Source: Apoda limacodes
Taxonomy: Eukaryota > Arthropoda > Insecta > Lepidoptera > Limacodidae
NCBI GenBank assembly: GCA_946406115.1
Contig: OX291540.1
Location: 9,296,563 to 9,360,562, forward strand
DNA length: 64,000 bases
Reading direction: 5' to 3'
Numbering within the stretch: position 1 is the first letter of the stretch; every line of letters begins with the position of its first letter. Below are positions 43,473 through 54,264 of this stretch, piece after piece. The position numbers were made by a program, and so were the translations under genes. The notes under the pieces were generated by a model that made no database searches, had not been told where the DNA came from, and saw only the letters and a list, made by a program, of their open reading frames with translations.

Positions 43473-45442
43473 CTGAAACGAAAAATCGAATAATTATATG
43501 ATATTAGTAGTACTAATACATTCTTAAATGGAATTTAAATCCATTCCTATGTACTTAAAGACAAAAATCAGAATTTATTAAAAAATATAAAAGCTTATTC
43601 CTGTTATGCAAAGTAATATTATTTTCTCCAGGTATACCATCATCTTTTTAATTTATGGAAATATTAGCTTTTGCAAGCGGCCCTAAATTTGGCTATCGGC
43701 GTGGGATTCTAACTACTAACATTTTTGACTATACTAAAGAATTTAGGTTGGTTGTAGCAAGCTTTAGCTGCAGGTATAGTTCGTTGATTTCTTGGAATTC
43801 AGGAACTATTGAATTTTCCGGAATAATAAAAACTTTTTTACAAAAAGAAACAACCGGCTGCAAAAAGATGCACTAAAAATGTGAAAATAATTACTAATTT
43901 CCAAAAATCTGATCTGAATTACTGTTTGAAGTTGGTGTCATGAAAGCAAAGTGTGTAAACTGTTACATAGGTACATAGACACCAACTGTAAACTGTAATT
44001 TAGATCAGATTTTTGGAAATTAGTAATTATTTTTACCTTTTTAGTGCATCTTTTTGAAGCCGGCTGTAGTTTTTTTGTAAAAAACTTTTTATTTTTTCTT
44101 TTGAGTGACGAATTCCTTTTTTTCTTGTACACTAAAAACATCCATACTCGTAACAAAAATTTATACAATCATCGACATAAAAGGCATTTCACCAGTTCCA
44201 AATTAAAATTAATTGTTTTTTTTCTCCAAAAGTTTTAGTTTTAAATTCACTATAATAATATGGGACTACCTGGAAAGTATAACCTTTTAAATAAAAAAAG
44301 AATTTCTCGAATCGCTCCAGGCGTCTTCGAGAAATCGGGTAGCATACATGAAAAAAAAGATTCCAACGAACTGAGAATCTCCTCCTTTTTTGAAGTCGGT
44401 TATAAAGCAGCCCATGTCCTTCTCCGTATCTTCAACTATATCTGTGCAGAATTTCAGCTGAATTGGATGGTCCTATTGCAGCATAATTGATTATTAACAA
44501 ACATGTAAGTTCTTACCGCGGGAACTTTTAAATTTTCCGGGATGAAAAAAAAACTATGTCCTATTCCAGGACCTACCCTGTTGTACACATGTTACAAAGT
44601 TAAAGCGTGATTGAATAACAAACATCCGAACATTCAAACTTCCGCTTTTATAATATTAGTGCGATAGGATGGAATAATATATGCCAGCGGCTCCACCCTC
44701 CCTAAATTTACCAAGTCCTAAGCCTTGTAAAATTGGATTCCTACGTCTTTTATTCTTCTTCTTTAATATTACGGTTTAATTTATTTATTATATATTTTAT
44801 TTATTATTACGGTAAGAAACACCTAAATCTCCAGATTTACTCGTCTTTTAGTCACAATTACACTTCATGTCCTTGTGAACAAATAAACAAAACCTGGTAA
44901 CTTTAATACCTACAAATTATCACAAAATATATTCTATTTTCTTTCCTGTTACACTCTGTAACAGTTTTATTCCTTTTAAAACTATTACTTTCGTCTTAAT
45001 TACATTTGCCTACATTTCTCTCTCACAGCTTCATGCTCATTTTTTTTTTCGATTTCTTGTGTCCTCTAATGCAAACGCAAGGATCACCTGGTCATCGACA
45101 CAGAGTATACCTATTTAATTTTTTTTTTGCCTCAGCCGTCATATGCCCCACTGTAGGGGCACAGAACTCTCCTTGAAGAAGGAGGTTTAATACTTAAAAT
45201 AAAATATTTTAACATAAAAAACAATTAAGAAAAAAAACACGATAGTTACTTAAAGAGTGAGGCAAATCAAAATTTAGAATTATACTGTATGTTCTCTAAG
45301 GACTACTGTATGAGATTCTTCAAGAAAGAAGTTATTAGATTTCTAAAGGGTCAGCAACGCGCGAGTGATGCCCAAAGTGTTGCAAGCGTTCATAGGCTGC
45401 TTACCATCAGGCGGATCGCAATCTTGTGCCACATGTTGTATA

Positions 45443-45491
<49 letters not shown>

Positions 45492-48400
45492 TAAACTCAC
45501 CAATCCAAGAATTGTATATCTCGTCATATGGAAAGCTTTTATCTTGTTTCAGTTGAGGTAGCAACACTGCGGAAATGCCGAATGTCATGCCGATACAGGA
45601 GCATAGCATGCATGATGCAAAAGTCACAGCTACCTGCAATAATATTTAGGATAATCAATCAGAATGTCTCGCTATTGTATCAATCTGCTGCTGACACAAA
45701 CTGTACAATATTTTTTTTTTTGTTAATTAGAAAGGCATAAGATGATTAAAAATATCTGTACATTAATGGAGTTTAGTACATTTTACTCCTAAGTTTACTC
45801 GTATAAGGACCAAAAACATAAAATCGAAATATATATTTATATTGATGCTTATCATTTTAATTATTTAATTACTACAATTTCTTGAAGAAACTTTACGCCC
45901 TAAATTTGAAAAGTATTTTTTAGAACAAAAGTTCCTTTTGTATCGGTTGTCTGGTACCCATAACTAAAGATTTACTTAGTTTGGGGCCAGACGGCGCTTT
46001 GTGTAATGTCCAAATATATATATTAAGATCATTAAATTTTAGTCGAATCTATAGAGCAGATCAACAGAATTATTTGCCAAAAAAAGTAAAATATAAGGGG
46101 TATATAGCAGTTAACTAAATTTTTCATAATATATAGCATAATATGTCATTGTTGCTAAAAGTGGCCGTTTTAGCAGAAATGCCTATGACAACTTATAGAT
46201 ATATTTTACAAACAATACGAAAACTTCTTAAAATTGCTTATGGCTAGTTTTATATTTTTAACACTTGGATTCTCAAAATTCGCTTATTTGGAAAAGAAAT
46301 GGCGGCGCTGTTTAGCTGCTATTTATGCCTAGGGTAATTGCCGCTAAATGTTTTTATACTTAATTATTTTTGCCATAGTCTCCAAATTTCCTTAAATTTA
46401 TTTTACATTTTGATTTCAAAAAAAAAACAACAATTTAAGAGATCGCCATTTTTGGTTTCATGAGATTCTAATAAGCCATTATTTTTTAATATTTTTGCAA
46501 AGCAACTTCAACAAAATATAAGAAAACAATGGCCTATCAGAATCACACGGAACCAAAAACCTTAATTTTTTGTTATTTTTTTTAAATCAAGATACAAAGT
46601 GTGATTCGTGGAACTTCAAAGATTATGGCAAATGAATTTTATGTGAAAAACAATCTACGGCGTTGACCCCATGGTAAACCCTTAAGTACGTGTCTACTAT
46701 TCGTTTTTATTCGTAAAATGTTTTTCGTAATACAATAACAAGTTCTTATCAATATATTTATTGGAATACTTAAATTGTTTATTAAACATGACTTTGCTTT
46801 GAAGTGAAGTGTATCATGAGCTAATTAATTCTATTAGCAGTATGTAGGTATCTTGCTTCTAGACTTAGTGTCGACCTATTAAAACTGGTTAAACAACGTC
46901 ATCTCGTTTTGATACGGATATACCTACTAGTTGCCTCAGGCGTTGTACGTTCCCACTACGGAACCGATGCGTTGGTCATACATGCAGATTGGAGGACCTT
47001 GTCGAACTAGTAGCGTCTCGACTGTTACATATTTCGTGTTCTGCACTAGACCCTAAAGTGCTGAAACCTACATGAAATCATTTCACAAAATACATATTTA
47101 AGCCTTCACTTTGGAAATAAAATACTACTTATTCAATCCAGTCATACCGATCAAGATATTAAAAAATGCAATCTTTAAGCCGGTGAAAGGCTAGACGGCT
47201 CTTACGATTTACATCAAATTTATATTATAGGGGTTTGCGGGAGCGAAAAATTAATATAGCCATATAGTCTTGATTTTTGTAAAATAAGTTTTCTAAATTG
47301 TTTTGGTCACCTAGCTGGTGGTTATACTTAATCTTATTTGAGGAGTTTCCTCAAATTCCTTCTTTAATCTGTATTTTGAAAAAAAAAAACCCCAAATTGA
47401 GAACTACCTCATTTCTTGAAGTCGATTAAAGAGAATACATATGGTATCCTATTGTCGGGTAGCGCTGCTGATGTAAATACAATATTTTTGTTACAAAAAA
47501 GGGCAATTCGCGCTATTTATAAATTAGGATCTAGGATATCTCTGAGGGATAGGTTTAGGGAAGTAAAAATTTTAACTTTAGTGTCGTAGTACATATATGA
47601 AAGTCTTTTATATGTACATAAAAATATCAATAGTTTCAGCAAGAAAAGTGACGTTCACAAAGTAAATACTAGAAGTAAAAATAAGCTGTTGGTGCATGAT
47701 ACACGTCTACACAAAATAAGTAACTCTTTTATGGGGCAATGTATACACTTTTACAACAAAGTTCCCAATAAAATTCAAAATCTATCAATAAGTAAATTTA
47801 AATCTTTTATCAAGCAGTTACTTTGTAAAAAGGCATACTACAATATTTCAGACTATGTAAATGATAAAAATCCTTGGGACTGATGATGCTCAATTACAGG
47901 ATGCATAGGTAAACCAAATTAAAATGGAAATAACATAAAATTGTACGACTAAAAATCTTTTATTTAAAACATTAATTGTATTTTAGTTTATTTGTATTAT
48001 TGATAGTGTTTTTAAAAGAGTAACTATCGAGTTTCTTGCCGGATTCTTCTCGATAGAAATCAACAACATTGTGAACCGGCGGGAAGGTGGGAGGGTTCAA
48101 AAAATAATATTTTATAACTTTGACGATTCAAAAGTGATTGTAAAATCCTTATTTGAATAAACCATTTTGACTTTGACTTTGAAAGACCTTTTTCTATTAT
48201 TGCAATTGTTGGCATTTTTTTGCCTTCTATTGCCAATTGTATAAATGAAATGGTTGCTTAGGTTGTATCACTACATTATTGCCCTTGTGTTTATAGAGCG
48301 CACACTCATACAAGCCGCATTACGAAGTGTACCTATGTATGAAGATAACCTAGTATACTTCTAGACTAATAGATTTTTATTATGCTATAACTGTAAAAAT

Positions 48401-51400
48401 GTAGGATATTAAATTGGTTGCAACCATACCATCCAGATCCAATACTTGAATTCAATCTCTATAAGGAAATCATCAGTAGCTATTTTAAATATTAAACTAC
48501 CTGGTATACATGACACAACAATATTTAAACGACTTAAAAAAAATTCGTACTTTATCCGTAGCTATATATTGTCAAATATGCACAATCTAACGAATTAGAT
48601 AAGAACGAATAAGATGAAATTTGGCATGGCGATAGTTTGAGTCCCGAGAAAGAGGGTTTTTTTTTCTATTGAAATCCTACACCGAAAACAGAATTTAGGG
48701 AGGGTGGAACCACGGACTAAAGCTAGTATTTATATATATTAGTCTTTATTGGCTTATAAATGTTTTTTGTCCAAAACTCGTTATCGATGTTCGATACTTC
48801 CCTTTTAGATAAATTAGGTATCGTTCAACTGAGGAAGCAGTGCAAGTTTCATCAAAATCGGTTTAGCAATTTTTAAGATATAGACAGTTAAGTGTGTACT
48901 AATCGTAATAATAACTCGCTATGGGTTTAAAATCAAACTCGGATCTAAATATGTGAGTTTCTCGTTGTCGTCAATCCAAAAAAATAAATCCAATGAGCTG
49001 TATAGAAGATTTATTTATTAATAATATGTAGGCAGTGTATAATAAAGTAACACATTTGAAGAGTTCTGGGTTTTACCTAATTACTAAACTGTGATTATTT
49101 TTGATCTAAATCAGGTATCTTTGTGAATTTTCGGTAAAAAAAACTTTAATAGGAAATGGTTTCTGACCGGCAATCAGCCCAATAAAATCCAATTTTTTAT
49201 ACCCCCTAAGGTGACAAACAAGTTAACGGTCCGCCTGTAGGTAAGCGAAACAAAATTAAATTGAAGGGTCGATAATGACGTCATCGAAAAAGAAGAAGTG
49301 AGGTAAAGAGTACGTTAAACGTTTTCGAGCAGCTTGCTCTATTGCCAATAAGAGTGCATATTATGGCAAGAGAATAACAGACTCTAAGACGTGATATTCG
49401 TGCTATACACACATATAAGCAGATGAGCGCAAATGTATAAGTACGAATCGTCGGCGGTACAACTTTGCTAAGTTTCATGTTTTTTAAGTTTCATCTCATT
49501 AGGAAACACACCACTATCAACACAACTATTAAAAATTATGGCTAAGGGCTGTACTTTAACATGAACTATCAAGTGAATAGTTTTTACAGAAATTCCCCAA
49601 AAGACTGTAGTGTTTTTATTGCTTATGTTTTAAATGTATTTATGATAAACGTAGGGCTAATCTTTTTAAATACGAAGGTAACTTTACATTCAGCAACATT
49701 AGTTTTTCTTAATTTTTTGGCGAAACAACATAAGTAGCGCAAAGCGGTTTGAAAGGGTTGAAAAGTGCCTAGTTAACATTCGCAATATGCAAATAATTCG
49801 CATTTTTTTACATTTGCATTCGCATTAGAGTTGTGATTTTTTGGTGTTGTTGTAACTTTTCTAAAAGCTAAAATATTTTTATCAATAAGATTTTTTTTGA
49901 TTATTTTAAGTGGATTTAATTTCGTTTCTCAATTGGCTATTAAATTATTAAATTTGTTTATTTAAAGTTTAGTTCTCATAATATATATCATAATATACTT
50001 TAATAATATACAATCCTGGCCTTAACCTTATAAATAATAAATTGTGGCAAAAAAATTAAAAACTCGTTTATTCGCATTCGCAGTAAGTACCTATGCTTTA
50101 TTTTCTTCGCATATAGCGACAGAAATAATCAATTTTAAATTAATTGATTTTGCTAATATACTGACGTAACGCAAACCCAATCCGCCCTCCTCCAACATAC
50201 CAGTACCGTAACGCATATCTCGACTCCTCCTTCTGCCAAAGTGGACGACCCTTTAGCCTTATAGATAAAACCACCTATAAAACAACTGTACTATCAATAA
50301 GTATAACATTGCTGTATTTCGATACGATAAGGTCACAAACATAATGAGCGAATAAATAAATGAGACGAATAAAGGTGTTTTCATGTACACTAATATCGTT
50401 AAATGACTAAATAAAGCAAGAGAGTATAGAATATCTGCACAAAACAAGACTTACTTGTCTTGCTGCGGGTTTTTTTTCAATATCCTTGCTTCGCAGGTTG
50501 TTTAAAATATTGAAAACAATGCAAAATACTAGGAAAATTTTATTCTACTGTAACTTTATTTACGTTTTAGACATTTTTGCAAAAAGTGGCCGCTTTAACA
50601 GAAATGCCTACTACAACTCAGAGATATATCTTTTCCACAAACATATGAAACTTTCTCAAAATTGCTTTTGACTAGTTTTATATTTTCAACATTTGAATCG
50701 TCGAAATTAGCTATCTTCGGAATTAAAATTTGAAACATCTTATGGCGGCGCTAGTTAGCTTCTATGTCACCCTTAAACCGGCGGCGTGATTGGTTCACAC
50801 TGAACAGTCCATTACTTGATTGTTCCCTTAGTTAAACAGTACCTAACTCAATAAAAAAAGAATTATCAAAATCCGATCACCATTTTATAAGAAATTCGCG
50901 GATAACCATAGGTACATACATAGGTACACATATACTTATGCATAGGTACACTTATAAATTTGGCACATATGTATATGATAACATATAGTCGAATCGAATT
51001 GATAACCTCTTCTTTTAAAGTCGCTTAAATCATTTTAAAGTTTCTCATTATTATTTTAGGTAATTTAGAACAAGAAAAATCCAAAAAGCCACCATAAAAA
51101 AGCCATCACGGGACGCCAGGCAGATGTGAAACATTGGAATTATTTTTTCATTTTTTTCACATCAAAACAATAAAACATATCATATATTTCTAAAAAATAT
51201 AATTATATATATATAAATATAATAATACGGATTAAAAGGTAGTTATTGTTTATCACTAATATTAATAAAATTAAAAAGACAACACACTTATCTAGTTAAT
51301 AATTAGCTCATTAATAAACGTGAAAAGGATAATTTACTACATATAGACTGTATATATAGCGTGGCGACCAGCCGCCACGGCATGCATCGCCACGCTAATT

Positions 51401-54264
51401 CCTGATTACCCGCGCCTATAGATGTTCCACATCAAAAAATTACACTTTCCTTAGTGTGATTTTTTTTTAAGTAAGAGATATTTTAGAGATAGTTACATAT
51501 CTTCGAAAAGTCTTCTTAATTAATTATCGTGAAATAAACATAAACAATAGACATCATTAGCATATCAACATATTTTCAACATAAGGTCTCTCAAATACGC
51601 GCCATTATGGCGTCTGCCATTCGGGATAAAGTTGAAAAAGAAAATGTTCGATTTTATGACGACGTTTAAGTTCTGTCGTGAATTTACATTTGTAACATGG
51701 CAATAAAATTTTAAGTACCCATCCTTTTTTATGCAGTCACAATATAAAACAAAATACCTATATTATACACGGTATTGGTAATAGCACTTCACGATTATTG
51801 TAAAACGTTTGCTCTAGGTATTATGAAGAAGCATTCTAGTTACATATACCAAACCAATACTTAGTATAGGGGGTCGCTCTAAATATTTTGACTAAATTAA
51901 GGCCTGCTTTATAAGGTTTTCGGTCTGTTGGTTCCCTTAGGAGATCCACTTAGGTGTCCAATAATCTTTACACTTATAATAAAATTGTAACTGGTCGAAG
52001 TTTGTGCATGAAATAAATAGTACAAGAATGAAGAGTCTATAAAAGAGCAGAGCAGGAGCCGTAGACAAAAGGTAGTTATAAAATAAGGAAGCCATCAAAG
52101 AGTTCAGCTGACTCGCACCATACGATACCTATAGGTCTATAGGTCGTCATCCGTGATCGTAGTTAGCCGACTTAAAAAAAGGAGCAGGTTCTCAATTCGG
52201 ATGTTTGTCTTTTTTGTTTTTTATATATGTTCGGGCATAACTCCGTCATAAATATAGACGGATTTTCAAAATTCCTTTTTTATTTAAAAGTATATACTTT
52301 CAAGGTGGTCCCATATTAATGAAGTGAATTTAAAACTTACATTTTTGGTCAAAAACAATTATTGGTGTAATTTGTCTAACTGGTGAAACGCCTTTTATGT
52401 TGATGATTGTATAAAATTCTGTTACGATTATCGATGTTTTTAGTGTACGAGCAAAAGAAGCAATTCGTCACTCAAAAGTAAAGAATAAAAAGTCTTAAAC
52501 AAAAAAAACAACCGGCTTCAAAAAGATGCACTAAAAAGGTAAAAATAATTACTTATTTCCAAAAATCTTATATGAATTCCATGTGAGACAGGCCTTAGTC
52601 ATCTACTATTTTAAATTACCGGTACAGTGCCGGTACAGCTTATTGTCATCAGAATAACGATAGAAACGAGAAGAAACTAATATCCAAAGTTAAACAACGT
52701 CGGGCATGGTCAGTACTTGGATGGGTGACCGCTCAGCGACACACTTTTTTCTGTGTTTGAAAATTACGTAAATGGTGGTAGGCACGGTACCCTCTGTGCG
52801 CGAGTCCAACTCGTACTTGGCCGTTTTTTTTTTTGCGCACCTCAATTTGTAGGGCGTCATTGCATTGAATGCATTTTTTAAAAAAGTAGGTCTTTCTAAA
52901 CAAAGGAAAACGGCCACAACTGTATAGAACGCGTCTCCAGTTACCAATAATAATTAATCATACATTGAAAATTCCTTACTGTAACTAATTTATTACAATG
53001 GCAATTAGTCTCAAATCACTGTAAGAAGAAAGTTACAGTGGAAAGAAAAACTGTATCGTTTTTAAAAGTAAAACATCGTTAATATGTCATTGGGAAAGAA
53101 AGAGGGAATCAACAAATTAACTTCAAAGAGGTCATCAATAACATTATTCAAAAATACTGCTAAAATAAGGAAAGATTCATTCCTTGTGAAGCTAATCAAA
53201 ACCTACGGGGTACTTCCCGTTGATCTAGAATCATGAAATTTGGCAAGAAGCAAGATGTAATATGCAAAAACTGATCATAAAAACCTGTGACACTTGATAT
53301 CATGAATAATGGAAGTACTATCTACATATAATAAGTCTGTAGACAACCCTGAGGCGCCAGCCAGACTCGCACCTGGCCGGTTTTTTACATTCTACGGGAC
53401 CCATACTTAGGCGTTTACGATATTCAATTAATCGGTTCATTTTAGGGCCAACATAAAATTACCAAATATTAAAAAAGTGGTGCCTAAAATTTAGTTTTTC
53501 TTTATTATTTATTTATTCGTTTTATGGATTTACATAAATATATAAATGAACATTTTTTGATATTACACACAGCGCCATCTGGAACTAAACTAAGGACAAC
53601 GGATACAAATATATATAAAAACCTTTTTTGTTAATAAGTACATAGGAAACATAAATGTTCATCACATAAATGTTTGTTCTGTGCGGGAAACGAACCCACG
53701 CGCCTTTCAGTTTAGCAGACAATTACCCACTGAGCCAGGGAGCCGCCAATTCAATAAATTATATAAAAGTATATATATTTTTTTAATACCACTAAAGTGG
53801 CAAACAAGCTTGTGGTCCACCTCATGGTAAGCTATCAGCGCAGCAAATGGACGTTTACAACACCTTCATCCTTTAAAAAGCTAATAACTTTTTTCTTGAA
53901 GAACCCCATACTATTATAATATATTATGTTTTATTGCTCATTCAATGTTTTTAGGATTCGCTATTAGAGTGTCGAAAAAGTTTCCGAATACCGTAATATT
54001 TTAGCGTTCTGAAATGGAAATTCTGCCTTAGCGTAGTTTACGACTTTTTCTTTACAATTTCGGAGCCCCACAATAGAATTATTTTCGTACTATTATAATT
54101 ATTAAGGGTTCTCGCTAAAGAAAATAGACATAGAACATACATACTGTAATTACACATTATAATGATAAGGTATGTAAAATAGTACTTACTTGTCTAACAA
54201 TAATTGAATCAATTTCAAATATTGGCAGTAATGAAACACCATGATGATAGACGTAGGATTTCAT
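42298..54264 (-). CDS. MFS sugar transporter, facilitated trehalose transporter Tret1-like (three exons)
   Basis: A plasma-membrane sugar permease of the major facilitator superfamily with 12 predicted helices. The coding exons on the minus strand are 54264-54190, 45633-45501 and 43472-42298. They join in phase 0 and phase 1 to give 460 residues, normal for the Tret1-like family. The second junction rebuilds the hallmark 'WIASIAPLTMTIGCILAG'. Other family motifs are 'DKFGRKR' at about 90-96, 'KESPTWL' (usual PESPRWL) at 200-206, 'QFSGGQTVLFYAQD' at about 276, 'AELFPVSLRGIGSG' at about 384 and 'PETNGRTLQDIE' at 446-457. The substrate cannot be read from the sequence; trehalose or hexose is likely. 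The introns are 8.6 and 1.9-2.0 kb and full of repeats. No polyadenylation signal is certain. Confidence 0.88.
43473..43827. other. Transporter intron 2, AT-rich part
   Basis: No repeat or frame can be supported. The plus-strand frame at 43655-43876 runs into the hairpin repeat and is chance. Confidence 0.4.
43828..44091. repeat. Long near-perfect hairpin in transporter intron 2
   Basis: The left arm 43828-43940 is the reverse complement of 43977-44091 with few mismatches, around a loop of about 36 bases. The arms carry 'caaccggctgcaaaaagatg', 'aataattactaatttccaaa' and 'aatctgat'. The outer blocks equal the end of the repeat at 28540-28605 and 52500-52570, so the hairpin is two repeat ends fused head to head. 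The transcribed intron RNA would fold into a stem of about 113 bp. Confidence 0.8.
44092..44670 (+). repeat. Dispersed repeat with 'taatattagtgcgataggat'-type end
   Basis: 44092-44160 continues the hairpin repeat backwards ('gtgacgaattcc', 'ctaaaaacatccatactcgt', reversed from 28480). From 44260, 'caggcgtcttcgagaaatcg', 'cccatgtccttctccgtatc', 'cagaatttcagctgaattgg' and 'ttttataatattagt' are the body and end of the repeat type seen at 12360. The 76-codon frame is derived from it. Confidence 0.65.
44671..45288. other. Intron sequence with an RTE 3'-end scrap
   Basis: 'gccccactgtaggggcacag' at about 45145 followed by 'ctccttgaagaagga' resembles the reversed 3' end of RTE LINEs. 'agcggctccaccctccctaaa' at 44690 is the reversed end of the repeat at 48700. 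Nothing codes. Confidence 0.4.
45289..45440 (+). mobile_element. 3'-terminal fragment of the dominant LINE
   Basis: 'gattcttcaagaaagaagtt', 'ttctaaagggtcagcaacgc', 'gcgagtgatgcccaaagtgt' and 'gcttaccatcaggcgga' match 26915-27030 of the main copy almost base for base. It is truncated on the 5' side and followed directly by a (TA)n run instead of poly-A. Confidence 0.8.
45446..45490. repeat. (TA)n microsatellite
   Basis: About 20 TA units directly follow the LINE fragment and sit 10 bases from exon 2 of the transporter. It creates the artefactual Tyr-Ile frames on both strands. Confidence 0.9.
45501..45633 (-). CDS. Tret1-like transporter exon 2
   Basis: The acceptor on the minus strand is 'aatattattgcag' and the donor is 'attg|gtgagt'. 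It has 133 bases: 44 codons plus one base. It encodes the first membrane helix ('VAVTFASCMLCSCIGMTFGI') and the loop ending 'YDEIYNSWI'. The split codon with exon 3 gives alanine, rebuilding the conserved 'SWIASIAPL'. Confidence 0.88.
45634..46130. other. Transporter intron 1; no repeat identified
   Basis: AT-rich intronic DNA without supported features. Confidence 0.35.
46140..46686. repeat. Two adjacent repeat types, one a relative of the 9-kb MITE
   Basis: 46155-46330 ('aaaagtggccgttttagcag', 'acaacttatagata', 'gaaatggcggcgctgtttag') has a direct copy at 50580-50770. 46320-46686 shares internal blocks with 9047-9311: 'ttttggtttcatgagattct' and 'aataagccattat' against 'cagaatcacacggaaccaaa', and ends 'ggtaaacccttaa'. 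The left end has lost its TTAA. Confidence 0.6.
46687..47449. other. Transporter intron 1; no gene recognised
   Basis: A GC-richer patch at 46930-47060 ('ttgtacgttcccactacgga') has no splice-framed coding signal. The rest is AT-rich. The 'aattgagaactacctcattt' block at 47395 is a scrap of the 28.26-kb repeat. Confidence 0.35.
47450..48183 (+). mobile_element. Jockey-type LINE, 3' fragment
   Basis: Plus-strand frames give 'LLQKRAIRAIYKLGSRISLR', then after a stop 'NTRSKNKLLVHDTRLHKISN' and 'SFMGQCIHFYNKVPNKIQNL', ending at the stop at 47881. A 3' UTR follows with 'cttgccggattcttctcgat' and 'gtgaaccggcgg', then a tail of TTTGAC units at 48164-48183. The same tail type marks 23834-23891. The polymerase core is absent. 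Confidence 0.8.
48184..48600. other. No gene recognised
   Basis: AT-rich intron sequence; nothing can be supported. Confidence 0.35.
48601..48905. repeat. Dispersed repeat ends
   Basis: 48610-48735 ('atgaaatttggcatggcgat', 'agtttgagtcccgagaaaga', 'gagggtggaaccacggacta', 'aagctagta') is a repeat 3' end. It is seen reversed at 11880 and 44690. 48835-48900 ('gtttcatcaaaatcggttta') is the reverse complement of the block at 10710. The CTAGT-like end hints at a Helitron relative but is not decisive. Confidence 0.5.
48906..50575. other. Transporter intron 1; one LINE-tail scrap
   Basis: 49197-49245 ('ccccctaaggtgacaaacaa', 'acggtccgcctgtaggtaag') is a minus-strand 3' tail of the dominant LINE. Frames at 49281-49478 and 50259-50447 have no support. 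The rest is AT-rich. Confidence 0.4.
50580..50795 (+). repeat. Direct copy of the 46.15-kb repeat
   Basis: 'aaaaagtggccgctttaaca', 'gaaatgcctactacaactca', 'aaaattgcttttgactagtt', 'ttatggcggcgctagttagc' and then 'cccttaaaccggcgg'. The alignment with 46150-46330 is continuous. It has no coding capacity. Confidence 0.65.
50796..51357. other. No gene recognised
   Basis: AT-rich intron sequence with a short AT-dinucleotide tract at 51198-51230. Confidence 0.35.
51358..51396. repeat. GC-rich hairpin in AT-rich intron
   Basis: 'agcgtggcga' pairs perfectly with 'tcgccacgct' over 10 bases. An inner alternative stem uses 'gtggcg' and 'cgccac'. It stands out sharply from the AT-rich surroundings. The function is unknown. 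Confidence 0.55.
51397..52165. other. No gene recognised
   Basis: AT-rich intron sequence; 'gactcgcaccatacgatacc' near 52110 is an isolated GC-richer patch. Nothing can be supported. Confidence 0.35.
52168..52590 (+). repeat. 'gacttaaaaaaaggagcagg' repeat, half-hairpin form
   Basis: It has the same order of blocks as 28263-28615: 'aaaaaaaggagcaggttctc', 'gtataaaattctgttacga', 'cgtcactcaaaagtaaag', 'aaccggcttcaaaaagatgc' and 'aataattacttatttccaaa'. Only one arm of the terminal hairpin is present. Confidence 0.65.
52686..52835 (+). repeat. 5S-rRNA-derived SINE
   Basis: 52686-52731 is close to the 3' half of eukaryotic 5S rRNA: 'aaagttaaacaacgtcgggc' then 'ggtcagtacttggatgggtg' and 'accgc'. 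This includes the internal promoter C-box region. After it comes a non-5S body and the tail 'gtgcgcgagtccaactcgta' with 'cttggccg' plus a T-rich run. That tail is shared with 28860, 53345 and 59090. It is therefore a SINE3-type element, not a 5S gene; the 5' half of 5S is missing. Confidence 0.75.
52836..53205. other. No gene recognised
   Basis: AT-rich intron sequence without supported features. Confidence 0.35.
53206..53395 (+). repeat. Dispersed repeat with 5S-SINE-type tail
   Basis: 'acggggtacttcccgttgat', 'atgaaatttggcaagaagca' and 'agccagactcgcacctggcc' followed by 'ggtttttt'. The body resembles the start of the GACA-type family ('aatcatgaaatttggcaag'), and the tail is that of the 52.7-kb SINE and 28.86 kb. 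Confidence 0.6.
53396..53529. other. No gene recognised
   Basis: Short AT-rich spacer between two repeats. Confidence 0.35.
53530..53750 (-). repeat. tRNA-headed SINE, second copy of the 3.4-kb family
   Basis: On the minus strand the head (53748-53681) reads 'GGCGGCTCCCTGGCTCAGTG' and later 'GTGGGTTCGTTTCCCGC', with clear A- and B-box regions. The body ends 'ccagatggcgctgtgtgtaa', as at 3423-3460. The head is better preserved here than in the first copy. Confidence 0.75.
53770..53915 (-). mobile_element. LINE 3' tail, minus strand
   Basis: 'taccactaaagtggcaaaca', 'gtggtccacctcatggtaag', 'acaccttcatcctttaaaaa' and 'tttcttgaagaaccccata' are the reverse complement of the last about 130 bases of the dominant LINE, which are also present at 45289 and 26915. 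Confidence 0.75.
53916..54189. other. Start of transporter intron 1
   Basis: AT-rich sequence next to the exon 1 donor. No feature is supported. Confidence 0.35.
54190..54264 (-). CDS. Tret1-like transporter exon 1 (start codon)
   Basis: The minus strand has ATG at 54264 and 25 codons ending 'FEIDSIIVRQ', followed by the consensus donor 'caa|gtaagt'. It joins in phase 0 to exon 2 to give 'IVRQVAVTFAS', the expected cytosolic entry into helix 1. The exon is too short to be seen without the splice logic. A second ATG lies out of frame downstream. The leader upstream is AT-rich and no TATA box is evident. Confidence 0.78.

Noticed and set aside
45343..45639. Frames with long Tyr-Ile runs
   Set aside because: They are created by the (TA)n microsatellite next to transporter exon 2. 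Only the part spliced at 45501-45633 is coding.
52686..52731. 5S rRNA gene
   Set aside because: Only the 3' half is present and it is fused to a SINE tail.
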